Below are positions 1-8,279 of a stretch of 37,949 bases of DNA, in pieces (position 1 is the stretch's first letter; each line of letters starts with the position of its first letter). The notes below the pieces were generated by a model. The model was not told the origin of the DNA, did not search any database, and was given only the letters and a program-made list of their open reading frames with translations. A program made the translations under genes and the position numbers. This DNA is from Catenovulum agarivorans DS-2 (GTDB lineage: Bacteria > Pseudomonadota > Gammaproteobacteria > Enterobacterales > Alteromonadaceae): positions 1-37,949 of the forward strand of contig NZ_ARZY01000044.1 of assembly GCF_000568405.1 (NCBI RefSeq), in the 5' to 3' direction.

Positions 1-192
1 TTTGGTGAATAATATACAACATGCTCAGAACTTGGCTTATGCCCACTAAAACAGAAACGCTGTAAACACAATCTCTTGCCGACAGAGCTGCAGTTTATTA
101 TTAACAAAAGGTTAATAAATTGGTCATGTAACTCGACTAACGTTACTCGTGCGGACTTAATTTAAACTTCAACTCTAAATAAGGAGTGAACA

Positions 193-378
193 ATGGAATT
201 AGCAGTCGACAATTACTACTCAGAAAATCAAGCTTCAAAATCTACCTCAAACAAATCCAACAAAAAACGCAAATGGCGTGAAATCGAAGCCATTTTAGAC
301 CAACGCAACTTATACAAAGAATTAGAAGAATTTGATGAGTTTGGTCAATTCAGTCACTCAAGCGATAGCGCAGCTTAA
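193..378 (+). CDS. DUF3545 family small protein
   Basis: This gene encodes 61 residues with no signal peptide or membrane segment. The N-terminal third is rich in Ser, Asn and Lys. The core KKRKWREIEAILDQRNLYKE is the conserved basic/acidic stretch I associate with DUF3545, a family of short proteins of unknown function in Vibrio, Shewanella and Alteromonas relatives. A strong Shine-Dalgarno (AAGGAG at 181-186) lies seven bases before the ATG, and a hairpin follows the stop codon. It is a single gene convergent with ung. The family call comes from memory of the motif and is fairly secure; no function can be assigned. Confidence 0.8.
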   Translation: MELAVDNYYSENQASKSTSNKSNKKRKWREIEAILDQRNLYKELEEFDEFGQFSHSSDSAA

Positions 379-411
379 GTTAAAACTTAGCTATTTGCTG
401 TTAAAACGCAT

Positions 412-439
412 AGCACCAACTGTATTGTAAGTTGGTGCT
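412..439. terminator. Bidirectional terminator between the DUF3545 gene and ung
   Basis: A perfect 9-bp inverted repeat (AGCACCAAC/GTTGGTGCT) with a 10-base loop sits between two convergent genes. The T-tracts on both sides are short, so it is a modest terminator that could serve both directions. Confidence 0.6.
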
Positions 440-447
440 TCAATTCT

Positions 448-1104
448 TTACAAATTCCAATCAATTGGTGTTTTACTATTTTGCTGTAAATACTCATTCG
501 CTTGGCTAAAGTGGCGACAGCCGAAAAAGCCTCTATGTGCTGATAGTGGCGATGGGTGTGGTGCGGTTAACACTAAATGTTTGTTACGATCGATGTGTTT
601 ACCTTTTTTCTGCGCATGAGCGCCCCACAGCATAAACACAACTTTGTCTGCGTATTTGTCGATTGCTGAGATCACTTTGTCAGTAAACAGCTCCCATCCA
701 CATTTAGCGTGCGAATGTGCCTTGCCCTCTTCTACTGTTAATACTGTATTGAGCAAAAATACGCCCTGCTCAGCCCAAGGTAATAAATAACCAGTTTGAG
801 GAATTTGAAAACCCTCGATATCGGTTGCTAGCTCTTTGTACATATTCACCAACGACGGTGGTGTTTTAATCCCTGGTAAAACTGAAAAACTCAACCCATG
901 TGCTTGGTTTGGCCCGTGGTAAGGGTCTTGCCCTAAAATCACAACTTTTATTTGCTCCAACTCTGTTACTTTAAAAGCATTAAAGACGTCAGCTTGTGGT
1001 GGATAAACCGTTTTGCCCGCATCACGCTCGCTCTGAACAAATTGCATAATCTGTTGAAAATATGCTTGTTGTTTTTCTTCACCGAGTACATCAGTCCAAT
1101 TCAT
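448..1104 (-). CDS. ung: Uracil-DNA glycosylase (family 1)
   Basis: Removes uracil from DNA by cutting the N-glycosidic bond, the first step of base excision repair. At 218 residues it has the usual family length. All family-1 motifs are present: the water-activating GQDPYH motif (Asp60, His63), the LLNTVLTVE segment near 118-126, and the DNA-intercalating [13 protein letters not shown] loop at 183-195 containing the second catalytic His183. The start is the ATG in [10 protein letters not shown]. It appears monocistronic: it starts at the edge of a 667-bp gene-free stretch and ends against a shared terminator. The assignment is very secure. Confidence 0.97.
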   Translation of the reverse strand: MNWTDVLGEEKQQAYFQQIMQFVQSERDAGKTVYPPQADVFNAFKVTELEQIKVVILGQDPYHGPNQAHGLSFSVLPGIKTPPSLVNMYKELATDIEGFQIPQTGYLLPWAEQGVFLLNTVLTVEEGKAHSHAKCGWELFTDKVISAIDKYADKVVFMLWGAHAQKKGKHIDRNKHLVLTAPHPSPLSAHRGFFGCRHFSQANEYLQQNSKTPIDWNL

Positions 1105-1183
1105 ATTCGCTACCTATAAATTTAAATACTTTAGTTTATTCTGCAGAGTCGACTTCTATATTCCAGCAACTTAAGTGCAGGCT

Positions 1184-1307
1184 ATTTGCATAAATACTAG
1201 AGCAATGATTTAGAGGAAAGTCTCTTTTTCAGGGATGAAAAAGCGAAGCGCACATGGAAGTGTTCACCGCGTCTTTCCGAAAATTATGCACTAGGAGTTA
1301 TGCAAAT
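1184..1307 (+). repeat. Two-hairpin GGA-loop repeat, copy a
   Basis: The outer stem runs from ATTTGCATAA (1184-1193) and CTAG (1197-1200) to CTAG (1291-1294) and TTATGCAAAT (1298-1307), with GGAAAG (1215-1220) pairing with CTTTCC (1273-1278). Inside it, hairpin P2 is CTTTTTC/GAAAAAG around loop AGGGAT (1231-1236), and hairpin P3 is CAC/GTG around loop ATGGAA (1254-1259). The linkers are CGAAGCG and TTCACCGCG. Orientation is given by the strand carrying GGA in the loops. Confidence 0.85.
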
Positions 1308-1323
1308 TTGCACAGGCCGAGTA

Positions 1324-1383
1324 CCTATTTACCTTCGATGTTCTCTGCCAAGAAAACACTAGCGCCGTTTTGCAAATTTGTAC
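1324..1383. repeat. 60-bp direct repeat, copy 1
   Basis: This block and the one at 1527-1586 are the same length and differ at only about eight positions by eye. They share a TTCTCTGCCAAGAAAACAC core and end near CAAATTTG. Repeat copy b lies between them. Origin and function are unknown. Confidence 0.75.
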
Positions 1384-1449
1384 TAACTCCAAGTTACAAA
1401 GCATAAATCGCCCGCGATAGCGTAGCCTAAAGAAGGTGAATGGGGGATG

Positions 1450-1521
1450 CGAACAAAACTTCATAAAATAGGGATATTTTATGCGAGCGCTCCATGGATG
1501 GACTCGCAGCGTTTTTGTTCG
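1450..1521 (+). repeat. Two-hairpin GGA-loop repeat, copy b
   Basis: The outer stem is CGAACAAAA (1450-1458) with TTTTGTTCG (1513-1521). P2 is CATAAAAT/ATTTTATG around AGGGAT (1470-1475). P3 is TCC/GGA around ATGGAT (1494-1499). An AAAACTT box precedes P2 and a CGAGCG linker joins P2 to P3, followed by CGCAGCG. P2 differs from that of copy d by one compensated base pair (A-T to G-C). Confidence 0.85.
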
Positions 1522-1526
1522 AAATA

Positions 1527-1586
1527 CCTGTTTACCTTCTATATTCTCTGCCAAGAAAACACCAGCGCCGCTATACAAATTTGCAC
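1527..1586. repeat. 60-bp direct repeat, copy 2
   Basis: Second copy of the block at 1324-1383, offset by 203 bp. It has the same length and about 87% identity by eye. Confidence 0.75.
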
Positions 1587-1607
1587 CTATCCTTAAAATC
1601 AGCACCT

Positions 1608-1632
1608 AAAAAAAATGCCCTTTCGGGCATTT
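1608..1632 (-). terminator. Intrinsic terminator downstream of thrC
   Basis: Read on the minus strand, an 8-bp stem AAATGCCC/GGGCATTT with a GAAA tetraloop is followed by a run of eight T. It lies about 140 bp after the thrC stop, so the thr mRNA would carry the complement of repeat copy c in its 3' UTR. Confidence 0.85.
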
Positions 1633-1649
1633 CTCAAATCAGTATATAA

Positions 1650-1761
1650 ATAAGTATTAAAACAATAACTTAGAGCAAAATTTCTTTTTCATGGATGAAA
1701 AAGCGAAGCGTACAAGGACGTATTCACAGCGGTTTTGCGTAAGTTATGTTTTCATGCTTAT
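1650..1761 (+). repeat. Two-hairpin GGA-loop repeat, copy c
   Basis: The outer stem pairs 1650-1664 with 1747-1761 (13 of 15 positions plus G-T pairs), TAACTTA (1666-1672) with TAAGTTA (1740-1746), and GCAAAA (1675-1680) with TTTTGC (1733-1738). P2 is CTTTTTC/GAAAAAG around ATGGAT (1691-1696). P3 is TAC/GTA around AAGGAC (1714-1719). The copy ends ten bases from the thrC stop codon. Confidence 0.85.
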
Positions 1762-1771
1762 AACGGCCCCA

Positions 1772-3058
1772 TTAACCTAACTTAGTAAACATATACTCTT
1801 TAAGCTTACCAAAATCAGCGGTTAACGCATCAGACAATACATCTTTATTCGCCACATCAGCCAAAGCTTTTGGCAACGCAACCGGCGTGCCTAAAATGTT
1901 CTCAACTGTTTCTTTAAACTTAGCAGGGTGCGCCGTACCTAAGAAAATACCAATCTCATCATCGGCCAACTGACGCTTCAACGCTTTATAAGCAACAGCA
2001 GCATGCGGCTCACTTAAATAACCTAACTCATTTAACTGTTTAACACCAATTTGGGTGTAATCTTCATCAACACTTTCAGCCGACAACAAAGCTTTATCAA
2101 CAATACCTTGCTCAATCATAGCTTCAATGCGTGGCCAGTTGTTTGGAGAACTAATATCCATAGCATTCGACATAGTCGCAACAGTTTTCTTTGGCTCCCA
2201 CAAACCAGACAACAAATAACGAGGTACAGTGTCGTTAGCATTAGTAGACGCTACAAAACGTTTAATTGGTAAACCCATGGTTTTAGCAATCATAGCGGCA
2301 GCTAGGTTACCAAAGTTACCACTTGGCACAGAAATAACCGCTTTAGCACGATCTTCAGCTGGCAATTGAGCCAATGCTTCAAAGTAATAACATACTTGCG
2401 CCAACAAACGTGCAATGTTAATTGAGTTTGCCGAATTTAAATGCAACTGCTCTCGTACTTCTTTATCGTCGAAAGCTTGTTTAACCAATGCTTGGCAATC
2501 GTCAAACGGGCCATCAACTTCAACCGTTAAGATGTTATCACCTAATGTTGAGAATTGTTTTTCCTGCAATGGGCTCACCATACCTTTAGGGTATAAGATA
2601 ACCACATTAATGTTAGACAAACCATGGAAAGCATGCGCAACTGCCGCACCTGTATCTCCAGAAGTAGCCGTTAAAATAGTAATTGGCTCACCTTCGCCGG
2701 TTAAATGTGCTAAGCATTGAGCCAAGAAACGCGCGCCAAAGTCTTTAAACGCCAATGTTGGGCCATGAAAAAGCTCTAATGAATATACATTGTCTTTAAC
2801 ATGCGCTAACGGCGCAGTAAATTGAAACGCATTAGTTACCAATTTCTCAACCGCCTCACGGCCTAACTCATCACCGATTAATGCATTTAAAATTTCTACA
2901 CTACGCTGTTGAAAAGGCATTGCTAATAATGCATCAACATCAGCTAAAGCTGGGATAGCTTTAGGGAAAAACAAACCTTGGTTACGGCCCAAACCTTGTT
3001 TTACAGCTTGCGAAAAACTAACAACTTCAGTTGCGTCTTTTAAGTTTACTAATTCCAC
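1772..3058 (-). CDS. thrC: Threonine synthase
   Basis: PLP-dependent enzyme of the last threonine step, O-phospho-L-homoserine to L-threonine. At 428 residues it equals the E. coli enzyme in length. The PLP-lysine motif LAFKDFGARF places Schiff-base Lys105. The phosphate-binding SGDTGAAVAHAF motif and the SVPSGNFGNLAA segment are also present. The start is GTG at 3058, directly after the thrB stop (TAAGTG), with AGAGGA upstream inside thrB, so translation is probably coupled. It is the last gene of thrLABC. A terminator follows about 140 bp downstream, beyond repeat copy c. Very secure. Confidence 0.97.
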   Translation of the reverse strand: MELVNLKDATEVVSFSQAVKQGLGRNQGLFFPKAIPALADVDALLAMPFQQRSVEILNALIGDELGREAVEKLVTNAFQFTAPLAHVKDNVYSLELFHGPTLAFKDFGARFLAQCLAHLTGEGEPITILTATSGDTGAAVAHAFHGLSNINVVILYPKGMVSPLQEKQFSTLGDNILTVEVDGPFDDCQALVKQAFDDKEVREQLHLNSANSINIARLLAQVCYYFEALAQLPAEDRAKAVISVPSGNFGNLAAAMIAKTMGLPIKRFVASTNANDTVPRYLLSGLWEPKKTVATMSNAMDISSPNNWPRIEAMIEQGIVDKALLSAESVDEDYTQIGVKQLNELGYLSEPHAAVAYKALKRQLADDEIGIFLGTAHPAKFKETVENILGTPVALPKALADVANKDVLSDALTADFGKLKEYMFTKLG

Positions 3059-4012
3059 TTATACGTCCTCTGAAACCTGGGTGCCTTGGCCATCAACCTG
3101 GCATACATGCGCAAACCCATCTTCATTCTGAATATAGTTATCAACCAACCATTGTTTAATCTCTTCAGCCGCGTCTAACGACTCGACAGCTGCAAACACA
3201 GTTGGCCCAGAACCTGAAATACCGAATGCCAATGCACCTTGCTCTTGCGCAAACGCACGACCAGCATCAAAGTTCTGTAATAAAGATTTACGATAAGGCT
3301 CTGCAATAACATCTTGCATCATTTGTGCTGCAAGTACTTTGTCTTTTCTATGCAAAGCATCAACAAATACGGCAAGTTGTCGACCAAAGTTTATGGTGGT
3401 CGCACGGTCATACTCTTTTGGTAAAATATCGCGCGCAGCGGCCGTAGAAACACTTGCACCCGAATAACAAATTACCCAATACCAATCGTCAAATACAGGT
3501 AACGACAAGCTGATTTGCTCGTCTGATTCAACCATTAACTGCAAACCACCTAAATAACAAGGCGCTACATTGTCATAGTGAATGCTACCACTAATTTGAC
3601 CTTCTAATTTGCCCATTAATCTAAGCAATTGCTCTTGGTTTAACGGATTACCATAAAAACCATTCAGTGCTGCAAGCGCTGCAACAATAGAGCTGGCGGA
3701 TGAGCCTAAGCCACTGCCTATTGGTAAGTTCTTTTCTAGCACCATTTCGACTGGGCGAACGTCAATCCCTAAATCAGCCAGCGCGTCTTTAAAGCCTAAG
3801 AAACAATCATAAACAATGTTTTGTGTTGCATCGGTTGGCAATTTATGCGCGAAGCGGCCTGCGTTAGTTAAACTAAACGACTCTTGTTCTTGAACAACAG
3901 TCACTCTATCACCCAACAAGCTGCCATCAATCGGTTTTAACGCTAAACCTAAAATATCAAAACCTAAGCTAACATTACCGGTAGAAGCTGGTGCATATGC
4001 AGTTACAGACAT
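3059..4012 (-). CDS. thrB: Homoserine kinase
   Basis: GHMP-family kinase that phosphorylates L-homoserine with ATP to O-phosphohomoserine. The N-terminal YAPASTGNVSLGFDILG segment and the glycine-rich ATP loop LPIGSGLGSSASSIVAALA are diagnostic, and a C-terminal GISGSGPTVFA motif closes the active site. I choose the ATG at 4012 (317 residues), which has GGGG six bases upstream and starts MSVTAYAPAS like E. coli ThrB. A longer frame would need a TTG at 4024 with no Shine-Dalgarno. The gap to the thrA stop is 12 bp and thrC follows without a gap, so this is one operon under the thrL attenuator. Confidence 0.96.
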   Translation of the reverse strand: MSVTAYAPASTGNVSLGFDILGLALKPIDGSLLGDRVTVVQEQESFSLTNAGRFAHKLPTDATQNIVYDCFLGFKDALADLGIDVRPVEMVLEKNLPIGSGLGSSASSIVAALAALNGFYGNPLNQEQLLRLMGKLEGQISGSIHYDNVAPCYLGGLQLMVESDEQISLSLPVFDDWYWVICYSGASVSTAAARDILPKEYDRATTINFGRQLAVFVDALHRKDKVLAAQMMQDVIAEPYRKSLLQNFDAGRAFAQEQGALAFGISGSGPTVFAAVESLDAAEEIKQWLVDNYIQNEDGFAHVCQVDGQGTQVSEDV

Positions 4013-4024
4013 AATCAACCCCAA

Positions 4025-6484
4025 TTAAACTTCACGTTTCCACGGCATAGTACGCATTAAGTCTGCGAACACACCTGCGGCTGTTACATCAGCACCCGCA
4101 CCATAACCACGGATCACTAACGGAATTGGTTGATAATACAAGCTGTGAATTGCCAATGCGTTTTCGCCATCTTTAATTGCATATAATGGATGCTCTGGAC
4201 CCACAGCTTGAATACTACAACGACATTTACCGTCTTCGATAATACCGACGTAACGCAACACTTGACCTTTTTCTTTCGCTGATTCCATCATAGCTTTATA
4301 ATGTGCATCCGCTTTTGGCAAGTTTGTCATAAACTCATCAATTGAACCTTCAGCGTCAAAGTCTGCTGGCAATACTGACTCAACGTCAATATCCGACAAT
4401 TCCATTTCCATGCCTGCTTCACGCGCCATAATTAATAACTTACGCGCTACGTCCATCCCACTTAAATCATCACGAGGATCTGGCTCGGTAAAACCATTTT
4501 CGCGTGCAATCGCTGTAGCTTGCGACAAACTCATACCTTCGTCTAACTTGCCGAAGATAAATGACAATGAACCAGATAAAATGCCTTGGAAGCCAATTAA
4601 CTCATCACCAGCGCTGATTAAACTTTGTAAAGTGTCAATAACCGGCAAACCAGCACCTACGTTGGTTTCGTACAAGAAACGGCGATTGGTTTCTGCGGCA
4701 GCTTCGCGTATTTGCTGATAAAACGCCATGCTTGAAGTATTGGCTTTTTTGTTTGGTGTCACGACATGAAAGCCAGCCGCCAAGAATTCTGCATATTGAT
4801 CCGCAATCGATTCGTTACTGGTACAGTCAATAATCACTGGATTAATTAAGTGATTATCTGCCACAAAACGTTTTAAGTTTTCAAGCGTGAACTTGCTTTG
4901 AGCGTTTTCTAACGATTGTTGCCACTCGGTTAAATTTAAGCCTGCGTTGTCAACGGCCATTTTGCGGCTATTGGCAATACCATACACTTGTAAACTAATG
5001 TTACGTGCTTTTAAGATAGGTTGCTGTTTAGTCAGCTGTTGAATTAGCGCTTTACCAACTGTGCCACATCCCACAATAAAGGCATCAATCACATGCAAGT
5101 TAGTAAAGAAGTTCTGATGGGTGACTTTAATCGCATCTTGTGCTTTTTTTCCTTCAATAACAGCCGAGATTGAACGTTCAGAAGAACCTTGGGCAATCGC
5201 AACAATATTGACATTGGTTTGCGAAAGTGACGCAAAAAACTTAGCAGCAATGCCTTTATGCATACGCATGCCGTCACCCACAATAGAAATAACCGATAAG
5301 TGATCACGGAATTCCATTGGCTCTAACAGTTGGTTAGACAATTCTAATTCAAACTCCTGCTCTAACACATCTTGTGCACGGCTTGAATCTGACGAATGAA
5401 TACAAAAACTAATGCTATATTCAGAAGACGATTGGGTAATTAATACAACTGAAATTTTAGCGCGCGAGATTGCATCAAAGATACGGCTGGCCATACCAAC
5501 CATTCCTTTCATACCTGGGCCAGCAACATTAACCATAGTCACATCGTTTAAGGTAGAAATACCTTTAACTACATGGTCTCCGTCAGTACTTTCACTGGTA
5601 ATTAAAGTGCCTGGTGCAGCAGGGTTTAACGTATTACGAATACGACAAGGAATGTGATATTGTGCGATTGGACCAATGGTTTTTGGATGCAAAACTTTAG
5701 CACCAAAGTAAGAAAGCTCCATGGCTTCTTGATATGATAATTGGTCAACCAACTGTGCGTTATACACTTTGTTCGGATCTGCGTTGTATACACCATCAAC
5801 ATCTGTCCAAATTTCACAAACTTCTGCATCAATACAAGCAGCAAGAATAGCGGCGCTATAATCAGAACCATTGCGACCTAATGTAACCAAATCACCCTGT
5901 GCGTTTTGTGCACAAAAACCTGGCATAACCCAGACACCAGTATTTGGTAACGCGGCTTGCGAAAATAATTTACGGCTAGCTTCGATATCCGCTTGAGACT
6001 CTAAAAATCCACCATTAGCGACAATTAATTTTGTCGGGTCAATGACAGTAGCTTGCACATCACTGACACGCACAAGTGCTGCAAAAATTTCAACACTGAT
6101 AAATTCGCCCAAACAAATAATACTTGCATTAACCGCTTCAGGGCATTCACCTAACAAGCCTATGCCTTTTAATCGATTGGTTAAAAACGCAATTTTGTCT
6201 GCTGCAATACCTGCTACATATGCTTTGTCATAATTAGGGTATTCTGCGGCTAAGTCGTTAATAATTGTATGAATAGTGTTTTCTAGTTGCGCCATTAAAT
6301 CTGTGGTAGATAACCCTGCAATTGCAGCATCCACTAAAGCAACTAAATTATTTGTAACACCTTTAGGCGCAGACAAGACCACAGCAGTATTCGCTGTTTG
6401 CTGTTTATCTAACACGATATCGCGAACAACTTTATAGCGCTGTGCATCAGCTAATGAAGAACCACCAAATTTTAATACTTGCAT
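4025..6484 (-). CDS. thrA: Bifunctional aspartokinase I / homoserine dehydrogenase I
   Basis: Catalyses the first and third steps of threonine synthesis: aspartate to aspartyl phosphate, and aspartate semialdehyde to homoserine. It is 819 residues, against 820 in E. coli. The N-terminal kinase opens with the catalytic KFGGSS (residues 5-10) and holds GRNGSDYSAA and the WTDVDGVYNADP loop. The central third carries two ACT regulatory domains (SISFCIHSS and SERSISAVIEG strands), the expected threonine-sensing part. The C-terminal dehydrogenase has a Rossmann motif VGCGTVGKAL and the VTPNKKANT and GLPVIDTL segments. It is first in the thr operon behind the thrL attenuator, starting at ATG 6484. 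Very secure. Confidence 0.98.
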   Translation of the reverse strand: MQVLKFGGSSLADAQRYKVVRDIVLDKQQTANTAVVLSAPKGVTNNLVALVDAAIAGLSTTDLMAQLENTIHTIINDLAAEYPNYDKAYVAGIAADKIAFLTNRLKGIGLLGECPEAVNASIICLGEFISVEIFAALVRVSDVQATVIDPTKLIVANGGFLESQADIEASRKLFSQAALPNTGVWVMPGFCAQNAQGDLVTLGRNGSDYSAAILAACIDAEVCEIWTDVDGVYNADPNKVYNAQLVDQLSYQEAMELSYFGAKVLHPKTIGPIAQYHIPCRIRNTLNPAAPGTLITSESTDGDHVVKGISTLNDVTMVNVAGPGMKGMVGMASRIFDAISRAKISVVLITQSSSEYSISFCIHSSDSSRAQDVLEQEFELELSNQLLEPMEFRDHLSVISIVGDGMRMHKGIAAKFFASLSQTNVNIVAIAQGSSERSISAVIEGKKAQDAIKVTHQNFFTNLHVIDAFIVGCGTVGKALIQQLTKQQPILKARNISLQVYGIANSRKMAVDNAGLNLTEWQQSLENAQSKFTLENLKRFVADNHLINPVIIDCTSNESIADQYAEFLAAGFHVVTPNKKANTSSMAFYQQIREAAAETNRRFLYETNVGAGLPVIDTLQSLISAGDELIGFQGILSGSLSFIFGKLDEGMSLSQATAIARENGFTEPDPRDDLSGMDVARKLLIMAREAGMEMELSDIDVESVLPADFDAEGSIDEFMTNLPKADAHYKAMMESAKEKGQVLRYVGIIEDGKCRCSIQAVGPEHPLYAIKDGENALAIHSLYYQPIPLVIRGYGAGADVTAAGVFADLMRTMPWKREV

Positions 6485-6513
6485 GTATTTATTTACCCTA
6501 TCTTTTCAGACAA

Positions 6514-6546
6514 AAAAGCCCGTGACCTTTTGGGTCACGGGCTTTT
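6514..6546 (-). terminator. Threonine-operon attenuator terminator
   Basis: A perfect 14-bp stem (AAAAGCCCGTGACC with GGTCACGGGCTTTT) and a 5-base loop lies between the thrL stop and thrA. On the minus strand it ends in a T-run, as expected for the terminator form of a ribosome-mediated attenuator. Confidence 0.92.
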
Positions 6547-6589
6547 GCTTTGATTCGATTTCTTTAGCGCAACAGCCAGCGACCACTCC

Positions 6590-6646
6590 TTATACAAAGG
6601 TAATGGTTGTAATGACGGTAATGGTGTTAATTGCGCTTTTTTTCAT
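6590..6646 (-). CDS. thrL: thr operon leader peptide
   Basis: An 18-codon frame encodes MKKSAINTITVITTITFV and was too short for standard gene calling. Eleven of its residues are Thr or Ile, the same regulatory codons as in the E. coli ThrL peptide, and the run sits just before the attenuator terminator and thrA. When charged tRNA-Thr or tRNA-Ile is short the ribosome should stall in the run and prevent the terminator. The Shine-Dalgarno is weak: the nearest AAGG is about 14 bases upstream. Assignment rests on codon content plus position and is strong. Confidence 0.9.
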   Translation of the reverse strand: MKKSAINTITVITTITFV

Positions 6647-6720
6647 GGGGCGAAACTGTGCCTTATCTGCTGCTGTCTGTCAATCAATATTTGACCGATT
6701 GAACACGAATCAAACAATTT

Positions 6721-7662
6721 TTATGCTTGATATATGGTAACTTGGTTACGCCCTTCTCTTTTCGACTGATACAAGGCTAAATCTGCACGTGTCACCATGT
6801 CTTCAAAGCGAGTAAAGCGACTATCGCATTCACAAATACCGACACTCATGGTTGCACTAATTGTGTGTTTTTCATACTGCATTTTAAGTAACGAAAATTG
6901 CCGACGAATGCGTTCTGCTAACTCGGCAGCACCTTGTGCATTGGTATTAGGTAAAATAATACCAAATTCTTCTCCACCATACCGCCCCAACAAATCGCCT
7001 TTGCGTAATAGATTTTCAACCAAATTTGCCGCTTCAACTAAAACTAGATCACCCGCTTGATGCCCATATTGGTCATTTATCAGCTTAAATTTATCTAAAT
7101 CAAACATGATTAAAGACAAAGCATGATCGTGTCTTTGTGCTGTTGAAAATTCAACTCGAAACCTTTCTTCCCAATATCGCCGATTAGATACTTTGGTTAA
7201 ACCGTCGGTGCGACTGACATGTTCCAGCTCTGTTAATGTATCTTTTAATTTTTCTTGATAGAAAAATACATCTGTCACATCGTCAACAATAATACCGACC
7301 TTATCAGGCTCAGTTGTACCTTTGTCACATATAGGAATAAAAGTAATGTTTTGCGCCATATACTCACTACTGGTGGTCACAGGCCGAGCATGACGCATCT
7401 TAAAAACAAACTGGCGTTGCTCCCACGAGCTAAAAGCGGGGGTATTTAACATGAACACGCTTTGAATTTTACGTTGCAACCAACGTTTCGGCGCATCAGG
7501 AAAGATATCAAAAAGGTTTTTGCCAATGACTTCACTCGCTGATAATAAGCTATGTGATTCCATAAAACGGTTGAAATAAACTAAGCGGCACTCTTCATCG
7601 ACAACCAACACACCAGAGTTGATTCTTTCAATTAACAGAGACTGAACCGCTGCAACATCCAA
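6721..7662 (-). CDS. PAS-GGDEF diguanylate cyclase
   Basis: A 313-residue soluble protein predicted to make cyclic di-GMP from two GTP. Residues about 5-125 form a PAS-like sensor (INSGVLVVDEECRLVYFN; VIGKNLFDIFP). The GGDEF domain starts near 148 and carries an active GGEEF signature at 229-233. The inhibitory I-site RKGD at 220-223 is intact with exact five-residue spacing, so product inhibition is likely. The start is a TTG three bases after the upstream stop; it is needed to keep the PAS domain whole, and weak initiation suggests coupling. It is last in an operon with a receiver and a CheC-like protein, which probably supply its signal. Confidence 0.9.
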   Translation of the reverse strand: MDVAAVQSLLIERINSGVLVVDEECRLVYFNRFMESHSLLSASEVIGKNLFDIFPDAPKRWLQRKIQSVFMLNTPAFSSWEQRQFVFKMRHARPVTTSSEYMAQNITFIPICDKGTTEPDKVGIIVDDVTDVFFYQEKLKDTLTELEHVSRTDGLTKVSNRRYWEERFRVEFSTAQRHDHALSLIMFDLDKFKLINDQYGHQAGDLVLVEAANLVENLLRKGDLLGRYGGEEFGIILPNTNAQGAAELAERIRRQFSLLKMQYEKHTISATMSVGICECDSRFTRFEDMVTRADLALYQSKREGRNQVTIYQA

Positions 7663-7664
7663 AA

Positions 7665-8279
7665 TTAAAACTCGTCTAATATTTGGTCTAATACTTTCTG
7701 AATATTTTTAATTGCTTCACCAGGGATAAGTAAAACCATATCGCAATTAAAAGAAAAATCGACTACTTGGTAACTAATGTCTACTTTTAAGGCGAGGTCC
7801 CAATTGAAAGACAATTGTTGCAAGTGATGCTCAAGTGGCGTTTCCATTGACGATACAACACGCGGGGCACTGTAGGCCAATTGGTTATCAATTTGTTCCG
7901 CTAAACCATTCAAGAAAGTGGTCGTCAAAATAGAGCTAATATCGGTCAATTGCTCAACTTCTGATACATCGTCAGGCTCGTATCCGAGTATCTCGGCAAT
8001 GCCGTGGGCATCATGTGATTTGTAAATTAATAAAGACTCACCCAAAATGCCTTTTTCACCATAAAAACCTTGGCTAACAAGTGACACACCCTCTTGTGCA
8101 TAGGTTTCGGCAAAGCGCTCTGGCAGTACTTCTGAATCAATCAGTTCAATGTAAGGGACTTGCAAATGAACAAAGGTTTGTAAATAACGTGCTAACTTGT
8201 CGCTCGCTTGGCCCATTGCTACATTAATGAGCTCCTGTAAACAATCTCTTTGTTCTTCTGTTAACGTTATTTCGTTCAT
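7665..8279 (-). CDS. CheC/CheX-like chemotaxis phosphatase family protein
   Basis: A 204-residue soluble protein resembling the CheC/CheX/FliY family, which dephosphorylates CheY~P. The first half has the family helix QELINVAMGQASDKLARYL with the E-x-x-N pair (Glu16, Asn19) known to attack CheY~P. The matching second helix reads TDISSILTTTFLNGLAEQI, with Asp and Ser in place of Glu and Asn, so only one centre looks catalytic. It overlaps the upstream receiver gene by ATGA and is followed at once by the cyclase gene. The obvious inferred partner is the receiver encoded just before it. Family call is good; enzymatic activity is inferred. Confidence 0.75.
   Translation of the reverse strand: MNEITLTEEQRDCLQELINVAMGQASDKLARYLQTFVHLQVPYIELIDSEVLPERFAETYAQEGVSLVSQGFYGEKGILGESLLIYKSHDAHGIAEILGYEPDDVSEVEQLTDISSILTTTFLNGLAEQIDNQLAYSAPRVVSSMETPLEHHLQQLSFNWDLALKVDISYQVVDFSFNCDMVLLIPGEAIKNIQKVLDQILDEF

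Larger units (their letters stand above)
1105..1771. other. Gene-free stretch filled with hairpin repeats
   Basis: This 667-bp interval between ung and thrC has no credible gene. It holds three copies of the two-hairpin repeat (1184-1307, 1450-1521, 1650-1761), two copies of a 60-bp direct repeat (1324-1383, 1527-1586) and one intrinsic terminator (1608-1632) for the thr operon. A 104-codon minus-strand open frame over 1291-1605 consists only of repeat sequence and is not a gene. The ung promoter should lie near 1110-1180, but I see no clear boxes. Confidence 0.8.

Noticed and set aside
1291-1605. 104-codon minus-strand open frame between ung and thrC
   Set aside because: It is composed of hairpin repeat b and the two 60-bp direct repeats. 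Its two halves repeat each other, it has no ribosome binding site, and it looks like no protein family.
6647-6720. Promoter boxes for the thr operon
   Set aside because: TTGATT, TTGACA and TTGTTT all occur on the minus strand, but none has a convincing -10 element at 16-18 bp, so I did not call one.
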